Below, one piece after another: positions 11,949-21,233 of a DNA stretch of 64,000 nucleotides; position 1 is the stretch's first letter; the number at the start of each line of letters is the position of its first letter. The translations under genes and the position numbers were made by a program. Source of the DNA: Gemmatimonadota bacterium (GTDB taxonomy: Bacteria > Gemmatimonadota > Gemmatimonadetes > Gemmatimonadales > Gemmatimonadaceae); contig JAJTGR010000068.1 in assembly GCA_021299375.1 (NCBI GenBank), positions 1 through 64,000 of the forward strand, in the 5' to 3' direction. Under the pieces are notes generated by a model. That model was given only the letters and a program-made list of their open reading frames with translations, did not search any database and was not told where the DNA came from.

Positions 11949-11978
11949 GGTCGGGTCCCTCGCGGGACCCGGCCGTTT
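11949..11978 (+). terminator. Probable intrinsic terminator after clpC
   Basis: An 11-bp stem (11949-11959 with 11964-11974, one G-U pair) with a TCGC loop, followed by GTTTCG. The T-tract is short, so termination may be partial. It separates the prfB-to-clpC group from bamA. Confidence 0.6.
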
Positions 11979-12057
11979 CGCGTCCGGCGTGGCATCAGGC
12001 GCGTTGGTCCGCGCGATACCTCGCCAGGGTGCCTCTCTCCGACGGGGGGCGCCCGCT

Positions 12058-12063
12058 TATATT
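12058..12063 (+). promoter_or_regulatory. Possible -10 element of bamA
   Basis: TATATT in an otherwise very GC-rich stretch, eight bases before the chosen bamA ATG. No convincing -35 lies 16-18 bp upstream. If used, transcription would start almost at the start codon and give a leaderless or near-leaderless mRNA. Confidence 0.4.
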
Positions 12064-12071
12064 TCGAGGCT

Positions 12072-14537
12072 ATGCTGAAACGCGTGTCCCATAAACTCGC
12101 CCGGCGGGCAGCGGTTGCCATGGCCGCCCTGGTGACGGCGGCGGTGTCTGCGCGGCCGATCGCGGCGCAGGAAGTCGCCGGTCGGTGCACGGTTGCCGAT
12201 TCCATCGCCGTGCGCGGCCATGTCCGCGTCGACGAGGCACGCATCCGCACCGAGGCCGGTTTGACGCCGGGCACGCCGCTGAACTTCCCGACGCTGCAGC
12301 GCGCCATCAAGGCGCTGTATCAACTTGGCGAGTTCGACGATGTGCAGATTCAGTGCGACCTGGAGAGTGTGCCAGGGAAGGTCCTCTCCATCCTGCAGGT
12401 GAAAGAGCGGGCGATCCTCGGAGACATCACCGTCGTCGGCCCGAAGGCGGTCTCCGAGCGGTCGATCAAGGACAAGATCGATTTGCTGATCGGCCGTCCC
12501 ATCGATCCGCTGCAGGTGGCGCGGGCGAGGGCGCGGATCGACTCCACATATGAGAACGCGGGCTACTATCTGGCGCGTGTGGACATCGATTCGACCGTGC
12601 AGAGCGACGGGCGTATCGCCCTGACGTACCGCATCGATGAAGGGCGGCGCCTGGCGATCGCCGGCATTGACATCGTCGGCAACGAATCCGTGAAGGAAAA
12701 GCAGATCGTCGGGGCGATGAAGACGAAACCTGAAGGCTTCTTCTGGTTCCGAAAGGGCGAGTTCAATGAGGACAAGTACGTCGGTGATCTCGGGGAGCGC
12801 ATTCCTGAGCTGTACTCGCGCCTCGGCCACGTGGAAATGCGCATCACGAGGGATACGCTGATCGTCGATCGCGAGCGGGGCAAAGGGTTGGTGCAGATCG
12901 GTGTCAGTGAGGGGCCGCGCTTCCGCGTCGGGACGTTCGAGATTGCGGGGAACCGCCGGTTCCCCACCAATGACCTGCGCAAGTTCTTCCCGTTTGACGG
13001 GGCTGACCCGTCGCTCGGGCAGCGGGTGAAGGGGCTCATCAAGCGGGAGGCCGCCGCCCCCGAGGGCATCTTCGACCAGCGCAAGTGGGACGAGGCGGTC
13101 GAGAAGGTCAACAACGAGTACCGCAACAGCGGGTACCTCTACGCGCAGATTCGCCCGGTGGTGGAGCGCCGCTTCGAAGGGCCCGATTCGATTCCCACCG
13201 TGAACCTGCGCTGGGAGATCGATGAGAAGAACCCGGCCATCGTGAATCGCATCGAGATCGTCGGCAACGACTTCACGGTGGACGATTGCATCCGGCGGCA
13301 GATCTTCCTGGTGCCCGGTGGACCATTCAATCAGGCGCTGCTCATCCGGAGCTATCAGAGTATCGGGAACATGAACTTCTTCGAGGCGCCGATGCCGTTC
13401 CCGGACTACCGCCCGATCAACGATCAAGGCGACGTCGATATTGTGTTCCGGGTGAAGGAGAAGCGCACGGGCAGCATCAACTTCGGCGCGTCGATGGGAC
13501 AGGGCGGCGTCGGGTTCGGTGGCTTCGTTGGTCTCGAGCAGCCGAACCTCTTTGGGCTCTGCAAGTCCGGGCGCCTGAACTGGCAGTATGGCCGGTTTTT
13601 CAACGACTTCACCGCGACGTACACCGACCCGGCCCTCAAGGGTACGCGGCTCTCCGGGGCGCTCAGCGCCTATCGCACACAGTCCCGCTTCATCGTCGGC
13701 AACCTCGGGCAGAACATCCGTACCGGCTCCCAGTTCCGCCTCGGCCTGCCGACGCCGTGGTCGTTTTTCTCGACCGTGGCGGTGTCGTACAACGCCGAGT
13801 CGGCGACCTTCACCTCGGGACAGATCACGAACGGGTGTACACGGAACTGCTTCCGCTCGAACCTCGGGCTGGAGTACACGTACGACACCCGCGTCGACAT
13901 GCCGTTCGCGACGGAAGGATCGCTGCGCTCGGTGACCACCGACCTCAGCGGTGGCGTGCTGGGCGGCACGGTGAACTTCCAGCGTGTGACCACCGAGATG
14001 CGTGCCTACGCCAAGCTGGGGCAGATCGGTGGTAACACCCCTGGGTCACAGCCGATCAAGTTCACCATGGGGCTCACGGCGCGCAGTGGCGCCCTGTTCG
14101 GCAACTCGGGGCCGTTCTTCTTCCAGCAGCAGTTCGCGGTTGGCGGCGTGATGTTCGGCCAACAGCTGCGCGGGTACCCCGAGTTCTCCATCACCCCGGC
14201 GGGGTTCAATCCGAACACGGACCAGTTCCGATCGGACCCGAACTCCTTCGGCAATGCCTTCATGACCGTGACCGGTGAGCTCGGGCTCCGGTTCAACCAG
14301 ATGTTCTACCTGAACATGTTCACCGACGCCGGGAACAACTGGGGCTCTGCCCGGCAAATCAACCCGACCCGGCTCTTCCGTTCGGCCGGTTTCGGGGTAT
14401 CTACCGTAACGCCGCTCGGGCCGCTCGGCCTCGACCTGGCGTACGGCTTCGACCGGACGAAGGTGGACATCACGACGGGGCGTATCGTGAAGGATCCGCG
14501 TTGGCAATTCCACTTCCGTCTCGGCCAGCTCTTCTAA
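12072..14537 (+). CDS. bamA: Outer-membrane protein assembly factor BamA
   Basis: 821 residues from ATG 12072, which gives a good signal peptide (Lys/Arg-rich start, Ala/Val core, end near PIAAQE). BamA inserts beta-barrel proteins into the outer membrane. About residues 40-430 hold the POTRA repeats (for example AILGDITVVGPKAVSERSI and FRVGTFEIAGNRRFPTNDL). The rest is the 16-strand barrel, with the final strand ending FHFRLGQLF, a C-terminal Phe. An earlier in-frame start at 11913 would add an Arg/Gly-rich segment across the clpC terminator, so I reject it. The skp gene follows after 15 bp, as is common. Confidence 0.95.
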   Translation: MLKRVSHKLARRAAVAMAALVTAAVSARPIAAQEVAGRCTVADSIAVRGHVRVDEARIRTEAGLTPGTPLNFPTLQRAIKALYQLGEFDDVQIQCDLESVPGKVLSILQVKERAILGDITVVGPKAVSERSIKDKIDLLIGRPIDPLQVARARARIDSTYENAGYYLARVDIDSTVQSDGRIALTYRIDEGRRLAIAGIDIVGNESVKEKQIVGAMKTKPEGFFWFRKGEFNEDKYVGDLGERIPELYSRLGHVEMRITRDTLIVDRERGKGLVQIGVSEGPRFRVGTFEIAGNRRFPTNDLRKFFPFDGADPSLGQRVKGLIKREAAAPEGIFDQRKWDEAVEKVNNEYRNSGYLYAQIRPVVERRFEGPDSIPTVNLRWEIDEKNPAIVNRIEIVGNDFTVDDCIRRQIFLVPGGPFNQALLIRSYQSIGNMNFFEAPMPFPDYRPINDQGDVDIVFRVKEKRTGSINFGASMGQGGVGFGGFVGLEQPNLFGLCKSGRLNWQYGRFFNDFTATYTDPALKGTRLSGALSAYRTQSRFIVGNLGQNIRTGSQFRLGLPTPWSFFSTVAVSYNAESATFTSGQITNGCTRNCFRSNLGLEYTYDTRVDMPFATEGSLRSVTTDLSGGVLGGTVNFQRVTTEMRAYAKLGQIGGNTPGSQPIKFTMGLTARSGALFGNSGPFFFQQQFAVGGVMFGQQLRGYPEFSITPAGFNPNTDQFRSDPNSFGNAFMTVTGELGLRFNQMFYLNMFTDAGNNWGSARQINPTRLFRSAGFGVSTVTPLGPLGLDLAYGFDRTKVDITTGRIVKDPRWQFHFRLGQLF

Positions 14538-14552
14538 CACAGGACCACATCG

Positions 14553-15161
14553 ATGCGACTCCATTCCGTGCTTGCTGCGTGCGCCCTCGTGGTGGCGGTA
14601 CCGGCCCTTTCCTCGGCGCAGGCCGCTCAGAAGTTCGCCTTCGTCAACTCGCAGGCGCTCCTGCAGGGCGCGCCGGGTCGCGCCGAAGCCGAGGCGGCCT
14701 TCGAGAAGGATATGGTTGGGATCCGCGCCCAGCTGTCGAAGCTGCAGGACTCGTTGAACACCATGCAGGAGGCCTTCGCCAAGGAGGAGGTCTCACTGTC
14801 ACCGGCGGCGAAGGAGGCACGCCTGAAGACGCTGCGTGACAAGGAAACCGCGTGGCAGCAGCAGGCGCAGAAGCTGCAGGAGCGCGCCCAGGATCGTCAG
14901 GAAGAGCTGATGGCGCCGATCATGGAGAACCTGAAAAAGGTTCTGGATGACGTGCGCATGGACGGTGGCTACTCGTTCATCTTCGACGTGTCGGCGGGCG
15001 CGTTCATCGTGTCGGCGGACAGGAATCTGGACATTACCGACCGTGTGCTGGCCAAGATGCGGCTCAGCGCGCCGAAGGCGGCGCCGACGTCGGCGCCAAA
15101 GCCTGCGGGTCCGGCGACGGCCCCGGCCGGCGTCACCACCAAGAAGCCGCCGACGGCGTGA
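14553..15161 (+). CDS. skp: Skp/OmpH family periplasmic chaperone
   Basis: 202 residues. There is a signal peptide (about 1-22, ending SSAQA), then KFAFVNSQALLQGAPGR, the conserved start of the Skp body. A long charged coiled coil follows (about 50-125) and forms the tentacles that hold unfolded outer-membrane proteins. The last about 30 residues are an Ala/Pro/Lys tail not present in E. coli Skp. It lies between bamA and lpxD, the order also known in proteobacteria. Confidence 0.92.
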   Translation: MRLHSVLAACALVVAVPALSSAQAAQKFAFVNSQALLQGAPGRAEAEAAFEKDMVGIRAQLSKLQDSLNTMQEAFAKEEVSLSPAAKEARLKTLRDKETAWQQQAQKLQERAQDRQEELMAPIMENLKKVLDDVRMDGGYSFIFDVSAGAFIVSADRNLDITDRVLAKMRLSAPKAAPTSAPKPAGPATAPAGVTTKKPPTA

Positions 15162-16258
15162 TCGCCGCGGTGCGCGGCGATGCTTCGCAGGCAGGCGGCG
15201 GTGATGGGCAGGCGCCCATCACCGCCGCTGACGTTGCAGCACAGACCGGTGGTCGCCTGATCGGCGAGCCCGGCGCTGTCGTGCGCGGCATCGCCCCCCT
15301 CGATCGCGCAGGTCCGACGGATCTCAGCTTCCTCGCTCACGCACGCTACGTATCGCGGTTGGCAGCGTCCCGGGCCGGGGTCGTCCTGGTTACGCCCGCG
15401 TTCGAGGCGGCGCGGGGCACACCGGCGGCGCGAATCGTCGTCGAGAAGCCGATCGAGGCCATGCTGCCCCTGCTGGCCCGCTTTGCGCGTCGTGAGATGC
15501 GGCCCGCCGGCCTTCATGCGACCGCGGTGGTGGCGGCCAGCGCACAGCTGGGCGCCGGCGTGACGGTTGACGCGTACGCGGTCATTGGTGAGCACGTCGT
15601 CGTCGGAGACGGTTGCTGGATCGGGGTTGGCGCCTCCGTTGGCGAGGGAAGCGTGCTCGGGCGCGACGTCCGGCTGCATCCGCATGCGGTGGTCTATCCG
15701 TTCGCCGAGCTCGGCGATCGGGTCGTACTGCACGCAGGGGCGCAGGTGGGCCGAGAGGGCTTTGGCTTCGTGCCGCGTCCCGACGGCGTGGTGCGCATTC
15801 CGCACATCGGCCGTTGCGTGCTCGAGCATGATGTCGAGATCGGTGCCAACAGCTGCGTCGATCGCGGGAGCATCGACGACACCGTCATCGGCGCCGGCAC
15901 CAAGATCGACAGCCTCGTGCAAGTCGGTCACAACGTGCGCATGGGACGCTTCTGCTTCGTGGCGTCGCAGGCCGGCGTGGCGGGGTCGTCGCGTATCGAG
16001 GATGGTGTGCAGGTGGGTGGCCAGGCGGGCGTAGGTGGGCACCTGACGATCGGCGCGAAAGCGACCGTGGCGGCGCAGGCCGGTGTGATCGGAGACATTC
16101 CTGGCGGAGAAGTCTGGTCAGGCTATCCAGCGCGTCCGCATCGCGACCAGTTGCGGGCGTATGCCGCCATTGCCCGACTGGCCCAGCTGATTCGTCCGCT
16201 GGAGCGCTTGCTCACCCGCGACCCGCCGCAGGACCAGTCGACGGGCGCCGGCTCGTGA
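15158..16258 (+). CDS. lpxD: UDP-3-O-acylglucosamine N-acyltransferase LpxD
   Basis: 366 residues. It adds the N-linked hydroxyacyl chain in lipid A synthesis (third step). The N-terminal uridine-binding domain (about 18-115, containing [17 protein letters not shown]) is followed by a left-handed beta-helix of hexapeptide repeats. The probable catalytic His lies in [11 protein letters not shown] and the supporting motif in GREGFGFVP. The GTG start overlaps the skp stop by 4 bp. A short C-terminal tail ends with Gly-Ser. It is the first gene of the lpxD / lpxC-fabZ / lpxA block. Confidence 0.96.
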   Translation: MIAAVRGDASQAGGGDGQAPITAADVAAQTGGRLIGEPGAVVRGIAPLDRAGPTDLSFLAHARYVSRLAASRAGVVLVTPAFEAARGTPAARIVVEKPIEAMLPLLARFARREMRPAGLHATAVVAASAQLGAGVTVDAYAVIGEHVVVGDGCWIGVGASVGEGSVLGRDVRLHPHAVVYPFAELGDRVVLHAGAQVGREGFGFVPRPDGVVRIPHIGRCVLEHDVEIGANSCVDRGSIDDTVIGAGTKIDSLVQVGHNVRMGRFCFVASQAGVAGSSRIEDGVQVGGQAGVGGHLTIGAKATVAAQAGVIGDIPGGEVWSGYPARPHRDQLRAYAAIARLAQLIRPLERLLTRDPPQDQSTGAGS

Positions 16259-17586
16259 TCGCCAGTGCGGATGCGGTGCTGCGCCGGCCGGGCGGGGCAT
16301 CGCGCGGCAACGCGTCAGGCGGGCGGCGCACGATCGTCGGCGAGGCGATGGTGGCGGGCATCGGTCTGCATCTTGGGAGACCATGCCGGTTGATCTTCCG
16401 GCCGGCGCCGAGCGGTACGGGTATCGTGTTCCAGCGGATCGACCGACCGGACGCGGCGCCGATCCCGGCCCGTGTGGAGGTGGCCGTGGAAGCCGAACGG
16501 CGGACGCAGCTCGGTACTGGCGAGGCGGCGCTGCACACGGTCGAACACGTACTCGCGGCCGTCGGCGGGCTGGCGATCGACGATCTCATCATCGCGATGG
16601 ATGGCCCCGAGCCTCCGATCATGGACGGCAGCGCCGCCCCGTTCCTCGACGCGCTGCGTTCGGCGGGGCTGACGTTGCAGGGTGGGCGTCCCGACTGGCT
16701 CGTGCTGCGCAAGTCCATCCGCGTGGTAGACGGGGACTCGGTGTACGACGCCCACCCGTGCCATGGGCTGGGCCTCGAGGTGTCCATCGACTTTCCCCAC
16801 CCGCTGATCGGACCCCAACGGGGCCGATACCTGGTCACGGCGGATTCGTTCACCCAGGAGCTGGCCTCGGCCCGTACCTTCGGGTTTGTCCACGAGGTGG
16901 ACGCCCTGCGAGCGAAAGGCTTGATTCAAGGGGCATCGACGGCCAACGCCGTGGTGCTCGACGCGACCGGCCTGGTGGACACGAGCCTCCGGTGGTCGGA
17001 TGAGTTCGTGCGGCACAAGGCGCTCGACTGCGTCGGCGACCTGGTGCTGGCAGGCGCGCGGGTCCGTGCCCGCATCGTTGCCCACAAACCCAGTCACCGG
17101 GGCACCGTGGCCCTGGTGCGTGCCCTCGTGCAACACGCTGTCCGGGAGCCCGCTGTGTATACTGTCGAAGACATCCTGCAGGTGCTGCCGCACCGCTATC
17201 CCTTCCTGCTCGTGGATCGCATTCTGGAGATCGAGGAAGGGAAGCGCATCGTGGGCCTCAAGAACGTGACGATCAACGAGCCGTTCTTTCAGGGACACTT
17301 TCCCGGCCACCCGATCATGCCGGGCGTGCTCATCATCGAGGCGATGGCCCAGGTGGGGGGCATGCTTCTCATGCGGACCATCGAGGATCCGTCAAGCAAG
17401 GTCGTGTACTTCATGTCGCTGGACAACGTGAAGTTCCGGCGTCCGGTGAAGCCCGGCGATCAGCTGCGGCTCGAGCTGGAAGTGCTGCAGATGCGGGGCA
17501 CCATGTCGAAGATGCGGGGGGTGGCGTACGTCGATGGCCAGGTCGTGACCGAGGCCGAGATGGCGGCCATGGTCCGCGATCGATGA
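16255..17586 (+). CDS. lpxC/fabZ: LpxC-FabZ fusion: UDP-acyl-GlcNAc deacetylase / hydroxyacyl-ACP dehydratase
   Basis: 443 residues, two enzymes in one chain. Residues about 20-295 are LpxC, the zinc deacetylase that commits sugar to lipid A; zinc ligands are visible as His98 (HTVEH), His254 and Asp258 ([10 protein letters not shown]). Residues about 300-443 are FabZ, which dehydrates 3-hydroxyacyl-ACP in fatty acid synthesis; its catalytic pair is His348 (QGHFPGH) and Glu362 (IIEAMAQ). Such fusions are known in Bacteroidota and some relatives and couple the two uses of 3-hydroxyacyl-ACP. The GTG start overlaps lpxD and the stop overlaps lpxA, each by 4 bp. No separate fabZ is in the window. 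Confidence 0.96.
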   Translation: MIASADAVLRRPGGASRGNASGGRRTIVGEAMVAGIGLHLGRPCRLIFRPAPSGTGIVFQRIDRPDAAPIPARVEVAVEAERRTQLGTGEAALHTVEHVLAAVGGLAIDDLIIAMDGPEPPIMDGSAAPFLDALRSAGLTLQGGRPDWLVLRKSIRVVDGDSVYDAHPCHGLGLEVSIDFPHPLIGPQRGRYLVTADSFTQELASARTFGFVHEVDALRAKGLIQGASTANAVVLDATGLVDTSLRWSDEFVRHKALDCVGDLVLAGARVRARIVAHKPSHRGTVALVRALVQHAVREPAVYTVEDILQVLPHRYPFLLVDRILEIEEGKRIVGLKNVTINEPFFQGHFPGHPIMPGVLIIEAMAQVGGMLLMRTIEDPSSKVVYFMSLDNVKFRRPVKPGDQLRLELEVLQMRGTMSKMRGVAYVDGQVVTEAEMAAMVRDR

Positions 17587-18371
17587 GGACGGGGGAGATC
17601 ACCCGCATTCATCCGTCGGCGATCATCGATCCGTCCGCGGAGATCGGGCAGGAGGTGGAGATCGGGCCGTGGGCCATCGTCGGCCCGCAGTGCACCATCG
17701 GCGACGGGTCGCGCATTGCGGCGCGGGCCACGCTCGAACGCAATGTGCGCCTCGGGCAGCGTGTGCAGATCGGGGTTGGCGCCATTCTCGGTGGCGACCC
17801 GCAAGACCTCAAGTATCGCGGGGAGGAGACCTGGGTCGAGATCGGCGACGATTCGGCGGTCCGCGAGTATGCGACGATCAATCGCGGAACGGCGCACTCG
17901 ATCACGACGCGGGTCGGCCGGCACTGTTTCCTCATGAGCTACGTGCACCTGGCGCACGACTGCCAGCTCGGGGATCACGTGATCATCTCCAACGGTACGC
18001 AGCTCGCCGGGCATGTCACCGTCGAGGACAGGGCGACCATCTCCGGGCTGTGCGCGGTGCACCAGTTCGCCCGTATCGGACGGCATGCGTTCATCGGAGG
18101 CTGCTCGCGGGTGGCACAGGATGTCCCGCCGTACGTGCGCGCCGTGGGTAACCCGATCAAGCTGTTTGGCCTCAACTCGGTGGGCCTCCGTCGCAGCGGC
18201 TTCGAGGAGACGGTGTTGCGCGAGATCAAGCGCGCGTACCGCTTCTGCTTCCGCTCCGACCTCACGTTGTCGAAGGGCGTCGAGCAGGCGCGCGCCGAGA
18301 TGGCGCTGATTCCCGAAGTCGAGCACTTCCTCGGGTTCATCGAGGCGAGTTCGCGCGGCGTCGGCTTCTGA
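17583..18371 (+). CDS. lpxA: UDP-GlcNAc acyltransferase LpxA
   Basis: 262 residues, the usual length. It catalyses the first lipid A step, 3-O-acylation of UDP-GlcNAc. It is built of hexapeptide repeats ([20 protein letters not shown] onward) with the catalytic-His region in [17 protein letters not shown]. The C-terminal helical part contains [12 protein letters not shown], typical of LpxA. The ATG overlaps the lpxC-fabZ stop (ATGA). The order lpxD, lpxC-fabZ, lpxA is conserved. Confidence 0.97.
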   Translation: MRTGEITRIHPSAIIDPSAEIGQEVEIGPWAIVGPQCTIGDGSRIAARATLERNVRLGQRVQIGVGAILGGDPQDLKYRGEETWVEIGDDSAVREYATINRGTAHSITTRVGRHCFLMSYVHLAHDCQLGDHVIISNGTQLAGHVTVEDRATISGLCAVHQFARIGRHAFIGGCSRVAQDVPPYVRAVGNPIKLFGLNSVGLRRSGFEETVLREIKRAYRFCFRSDLTLSKGVEQARAEMALIPEVEHFLGFIEASSRGVGF

Positions 18372-18386
18372 CCACGGAGGCTTTCC

Positions 18387-19421
18387 ATGCAACAGGGAGT
18401 CGACCGGCAACGCTTCTCGGGGGCAAGCGCGCCCCGCATCGGGGTCGTCGGGGCTGGTGGCCTCGGTGTGCACCACGTGCGCATCCTGCGCGATCTGTGT
18501 GGTGAACGCTTCGCGGGCTTTGTGGATGAGAGTCCGGCGCGGGCGTCAGAGGTGGCAGCCCAGTATGGTGTGACCGCCTATCCGTCCCTCGACCGGCTGC
18601 TGGCGGAGGTCGATGCGCTGTCGATCGTCGTGCCTACGGTGGCGCACCATGCGGTCGCCGCGAAGGCGCTGCTCGCCGGTAAGCACGTGTTTGTGGAGAA
18701 GCCGTTCACGGTGACCCTCGAGGAGGCGGACGACCTGCTGGCCAGGGCGAAGGCGGCCGGCGTCGTGCTGCAGGTGGGGCACGTGGAGCGCTTCAACCGG
18801 GCCGTGCGTGCCGCGATGCCCTTCGTGGACGAGCCGCGTTTCATCGAGAGCGACCGGCTGGCGCCATTCAATCCGCGCGGGTCCGATGTTGCGGTCGTGC
18901 TCGATCTCATGATCCACGACCTCGACCTCGTGCACACGCTGGTGGGCGCGCGCGTGGCCGAGGTGCAGGCGATGGGCATTCCCGTATTGACGCCGCAGAT
19001 CGATATCGCCAACGCCCGCCTGACGTTCGCCAACGGTGCCGTGGCGAATATCACGGCCAGCCGCGTGTCGCGTGAGCGACTGCGCAAGCTTCGCCTCTTC
19101 CAGAAGAGCGGGTATCTGTCGCTCGATCTGGCCGCCGGGACGGGGGAGTTCTTCCGGCTGCGTGGCGACTTCGACCCGCTGCAGTTGGCGCGCGCGCCGC
19201 GCGCCCTCGAGGAGTTCGTCGAGCGGGTGCCGCTCGAGGCACCGGATGCCGAACCGCTCGTGCTGGAGCTGTCGCAGTTTCTGGGAGCCATCATGGGCCG
19301 GAATCGCGTGGCGGTCACCGGCGAGGAGGGGCGGGAAGCGCTCGACGCTGCGTTGCGCATCGTGGCGGCCATCGAACAGGCCCATGCGGCCATGCGCGCC
19401 AGCGGGTCGTCCGGTGCGTGA
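18387..19421 (+). CDS. Gfo/Idh/MocA family NAD(P)-dependent oxidoreductase
   Basis: 344 residues. The N-terminal Rossmann domain starts IGVVGAGGLGVHHVRIL (about 14-30), and the family motif EKPFTVT follows near residue 107. It lies between lpxA and lpxB. In Acidithiobacillus this place holds gnnA, whose product oxidises UDP-GlcNAc for GnnB to make the 3-amino sugar of some lipid A types. A similar job is possible, but no GnnB-type aminotransferase lies in this cluster, so the role is not settled. ACGGAGG precedes the ATG. The 3' end overlaps lpxB by 8 bp. Confidence 0.88.
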   Translation: MQQGVDRQRFSGASAPRIGVVGAGGLGVHHVRILRDLCGERFAGFVDESPARASEVAAQYGVTAYPSLDRLLAEVDALSIVVPTVAHHAVAAKALLAGKHVFVEKPFTVTLEEADDLLARAKAAGVVLQVGHVERFNRAVRAAMPFVDEPRFIESDRLAPFNPRGSDVAVVLDLMIHDLDLVHTLVGARVAEVQAMGIPVLTPQIDIANARLTFANGAVANITASRVSRERLRKLRLFQKSGYLSLDLAAGTGEFFRLRGDFDPLQLARAPRALEEFVERVPLEAPDAEPLVLELSQFLGAIMGRNRVAVTGEEGREALDAALRIVAAIEQAHAAMRASGSSGA

Positions 19422-20538
19422 AGTGCTGTTTGTCGTCGGCGAGGCCTCCGGCGACCTGCATGCGGCCAAGGTGGTGGAAGCGCTGCGCCGCCACGCGCCT
19501 CCGGGGTTGCCGCTCGTCGGCGTCGGCGGGGACCTCATGCGATCGGCCGGCGTCACGCTCATCGAGCACGTGGAACGTCTGGCCGTCATGGGTTTCGTGG
19601 AGGTGCTCCAGCACGTGCCGAAGCACTGGCGCCTGTTGCGTACCGTGCGAGCGCGCATCGAGAGCGGATCGGTGGCGCTGGTGGTGCTCCTCGACTATCC
19701 CGGCTTCAACCTGAAGGTGGCCGAGGCTGCGCATCGGGCCGGCGTGCCCGTGCTGTATTACATCACGCCGCAGGTGTGGGCGTGGGGTGCCGGGCGTCTC
19801 CCCACGATCGCGCGGGTGGTGACCAAGGCGGCCTCGATTCTGCCATTCGAGGAGGCGCTGCTGCGCTCGCACGGGGTGCCCGCGACGTTCGTGGGGCATC
19901 CGCTGCTCGACCGTGCACAAGCCTTGCCGACTCAGGCCGAAGCGCGCGCGCAACTCGGGTTGCGAGAGCATGCGCCGGTGCTGGCGGTGTTCCCGGGCAG
20001 TCGGCGGGCCGAAATTGGTCGGCATCTCGCACCGTTCGTCGAGGCTGCGCGAGAGGTCCAGCGTCGTCGGCCGGAGGTGCAAGTGGTGGTGAGCGCGGCG
20101 CCCACCGTCCGCATCAGCGCGGGCGGGTGCCCGTTTCCCCTCGTACAGGGAGCCTCGTTCGTGGTGCAGCGTGCGGCAACCGCCGGCCTGCTCAAGAGTG
20201 GCACCAACACCCTCGAGGCGGCGGTCGCCGGGCTGCCGCACGTGATCGGGTATCGCACGAGTCCCATCACGTACGCCATCGCGCGCCGGGTGGTGAAGAT
20301 CCCGCACATTGGGCTCGTGAACGTCGTGGCCGGCCGCGAAGTCTCGCGAGAATTCGTCCAGGATGCCTTCGTACCCTCGGCCGTGGCCGACGCGCTCATG
20401 CCGTTGCTGGACGTGCACAGCCCGGTGCGTGAGCACGCCGAGCATGGGTTGGCCGAGGTTCGTTCGAAGTTGGGAACGCCGGGGGCCTCCGAACGGGTGG
20501 CGCGACTGATTCTCGACATGCTGGGTCCGGCGACGTGA
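19414..20538 (+). CDS. lpxB: Lipid-A-disaccharide synthase LpxB
   Basis: 374 residues from the GTG at 19414 (VREVLFVVGEASGDLH). LpxB, a GT19 enzyme at the inner membrane, joins lipid X and UDP-diacylglucosamine. Family motifs visible are GEASGDLHAAKV at the start, ITPQVWAWG, FVGHPL, FPGSRRAEI and LLKSGTNTLEAAVAGLPHV. The frame is open further upstream, but that part overlaps the oxidoreductase gene. Its stop overlaps the DUF374 gene by 4 bp. Confidence 0.96.
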   Translation: MREVLFVVGEASGDLHAAKVVEALRRHAPPGLPLVGVGGDLMRSAGVTLIEHVERLAVMGFVEVLQHVPKHWRLLRTVRARIESGSVALVVLLDYPGFNLKVAEAAHRAGVPVLYYITPQVWAWGAGRLPTIARVVTKAASILPFEEALLRSHGVPATFVGHPLLDRAQALPTQAEARAQLGLREHAPVLAVFPGSRRAEIGRHLAPFVEAAREVQRRRPEVQVVVSAAPTVRISAGGCPFPLVQGASFVVQRAATAGLLKSGTNTLEAAVAGLPHVIGYRTSPITYAIARRVVKIPHIGLVNVVAGREVSREFVQDAFVPSAVADALMPLLDVHSPVREHAEHGLAEVRSKLGTPGASERVARLILDMLGPAT

Positions 20539-21233
20539 GTGACCGGGAGGCGCCCCACCGGGTCGTCCTCGACCTCAGGACCCGGGTTGCCCTGCGCCTT
20601 GGCTGGTGGCTGTTGCGCCTGCTGGGGTTGACCTGGCGGACGCGTGTGTACGGGCGTGACGCGCTGCTCGCGCCGTTCCCCGAGCGCACGGCGGTGGTGT
20701 ACACCCTGTGGCACGGCCAGATGCTGCCATTGCTGTGGTCGCATCACGTGCGGACCGGCGTTCTGGTCAGCGAGCACAAGGACGGGGAGATCATCACGTG
20801 GGTGCTCGAGCGGTTCGGCATGTTCGGGGTGCGCGGGTCGACATCGCGTGGCGGTACACGGGCGCTGCTGGAGGCTGTTCAGGTGGTGCGCGGAGGGACC
20901 GACATGGCGTTCACTCCGGATGGGCCGCGCGGCCCGCGTCACAGTTTCGCACCCGGTGCGCTGATCCTTGCCCATCGCGCGGAGGTGCCCATCATCACGA
21001 TCACCGGGCACGTGGACAGAACGTGGCGGCTGCGAAGCTGGGACGGATTCGAGCTTCCCAAGCCCTTTGCGCGCATCACGGTGCTGTACGGTCCGCCGCG
21101 GCGCGTCGACGACGGTGACGTCCGGACGGCGGCCGCGCGAACGACGGAATTCGCCGCGCACATGCAGGCTGATATGGCGAGGGCGGCAGCCCTGGCGGGC
21201 AGCGCGAATGGGCGCACTGGCGAGGGACCATGA
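20535..21233 (+). CDS. DUF374 lysophospholipid-type acyltransferase (LpxJ-like)
   Basis: 232 residues. The DUF374 core is visible as LWHGQMLPLLW (around residue 58; the His is the presumed catalytic base), VSEHKDGEIITWVLERFG, GSTSRGGTRALLEA and TPDGPRGPRH. Members of this family (LpxJ of Campylobacter and Helicobacter) add secondary acyl chains to lipid A, and do not strictly need KDO. The position between lpxB and lpxK supports this. No LpxL-type acyltransferase is in the window. GTG start; overlaps of 4 bp at both ends. The substrate is inferred from context. Confidence 0.88.
   Translation: MSDREAPHRVVLDLRTRVALRLGWWLLRLLGLTWRTRVYGRDALLAPFPERTAVVYTLWHGQMLPLLWSHHVRTGVLVSEHKDGEIITWVLERFGMFGVRGSTSRGGTRALLEAVQVVRGGTDMAFTPDGPRGPRHSFAPGALILAHRAEVPIITITGHVDRTWRLRSWDGFELPKPFARITVLYGPPRRVDDGDVRTAAARTTEFAAHMQADMARAAALAGSANGRTGEGP

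Noticed and set aside
11913-12071. N-terminal extension of bamA
   Set aside because: It would read through the clpC terminator hairpin and place an Arg/Gly-rich segment before a normal signal peptide.
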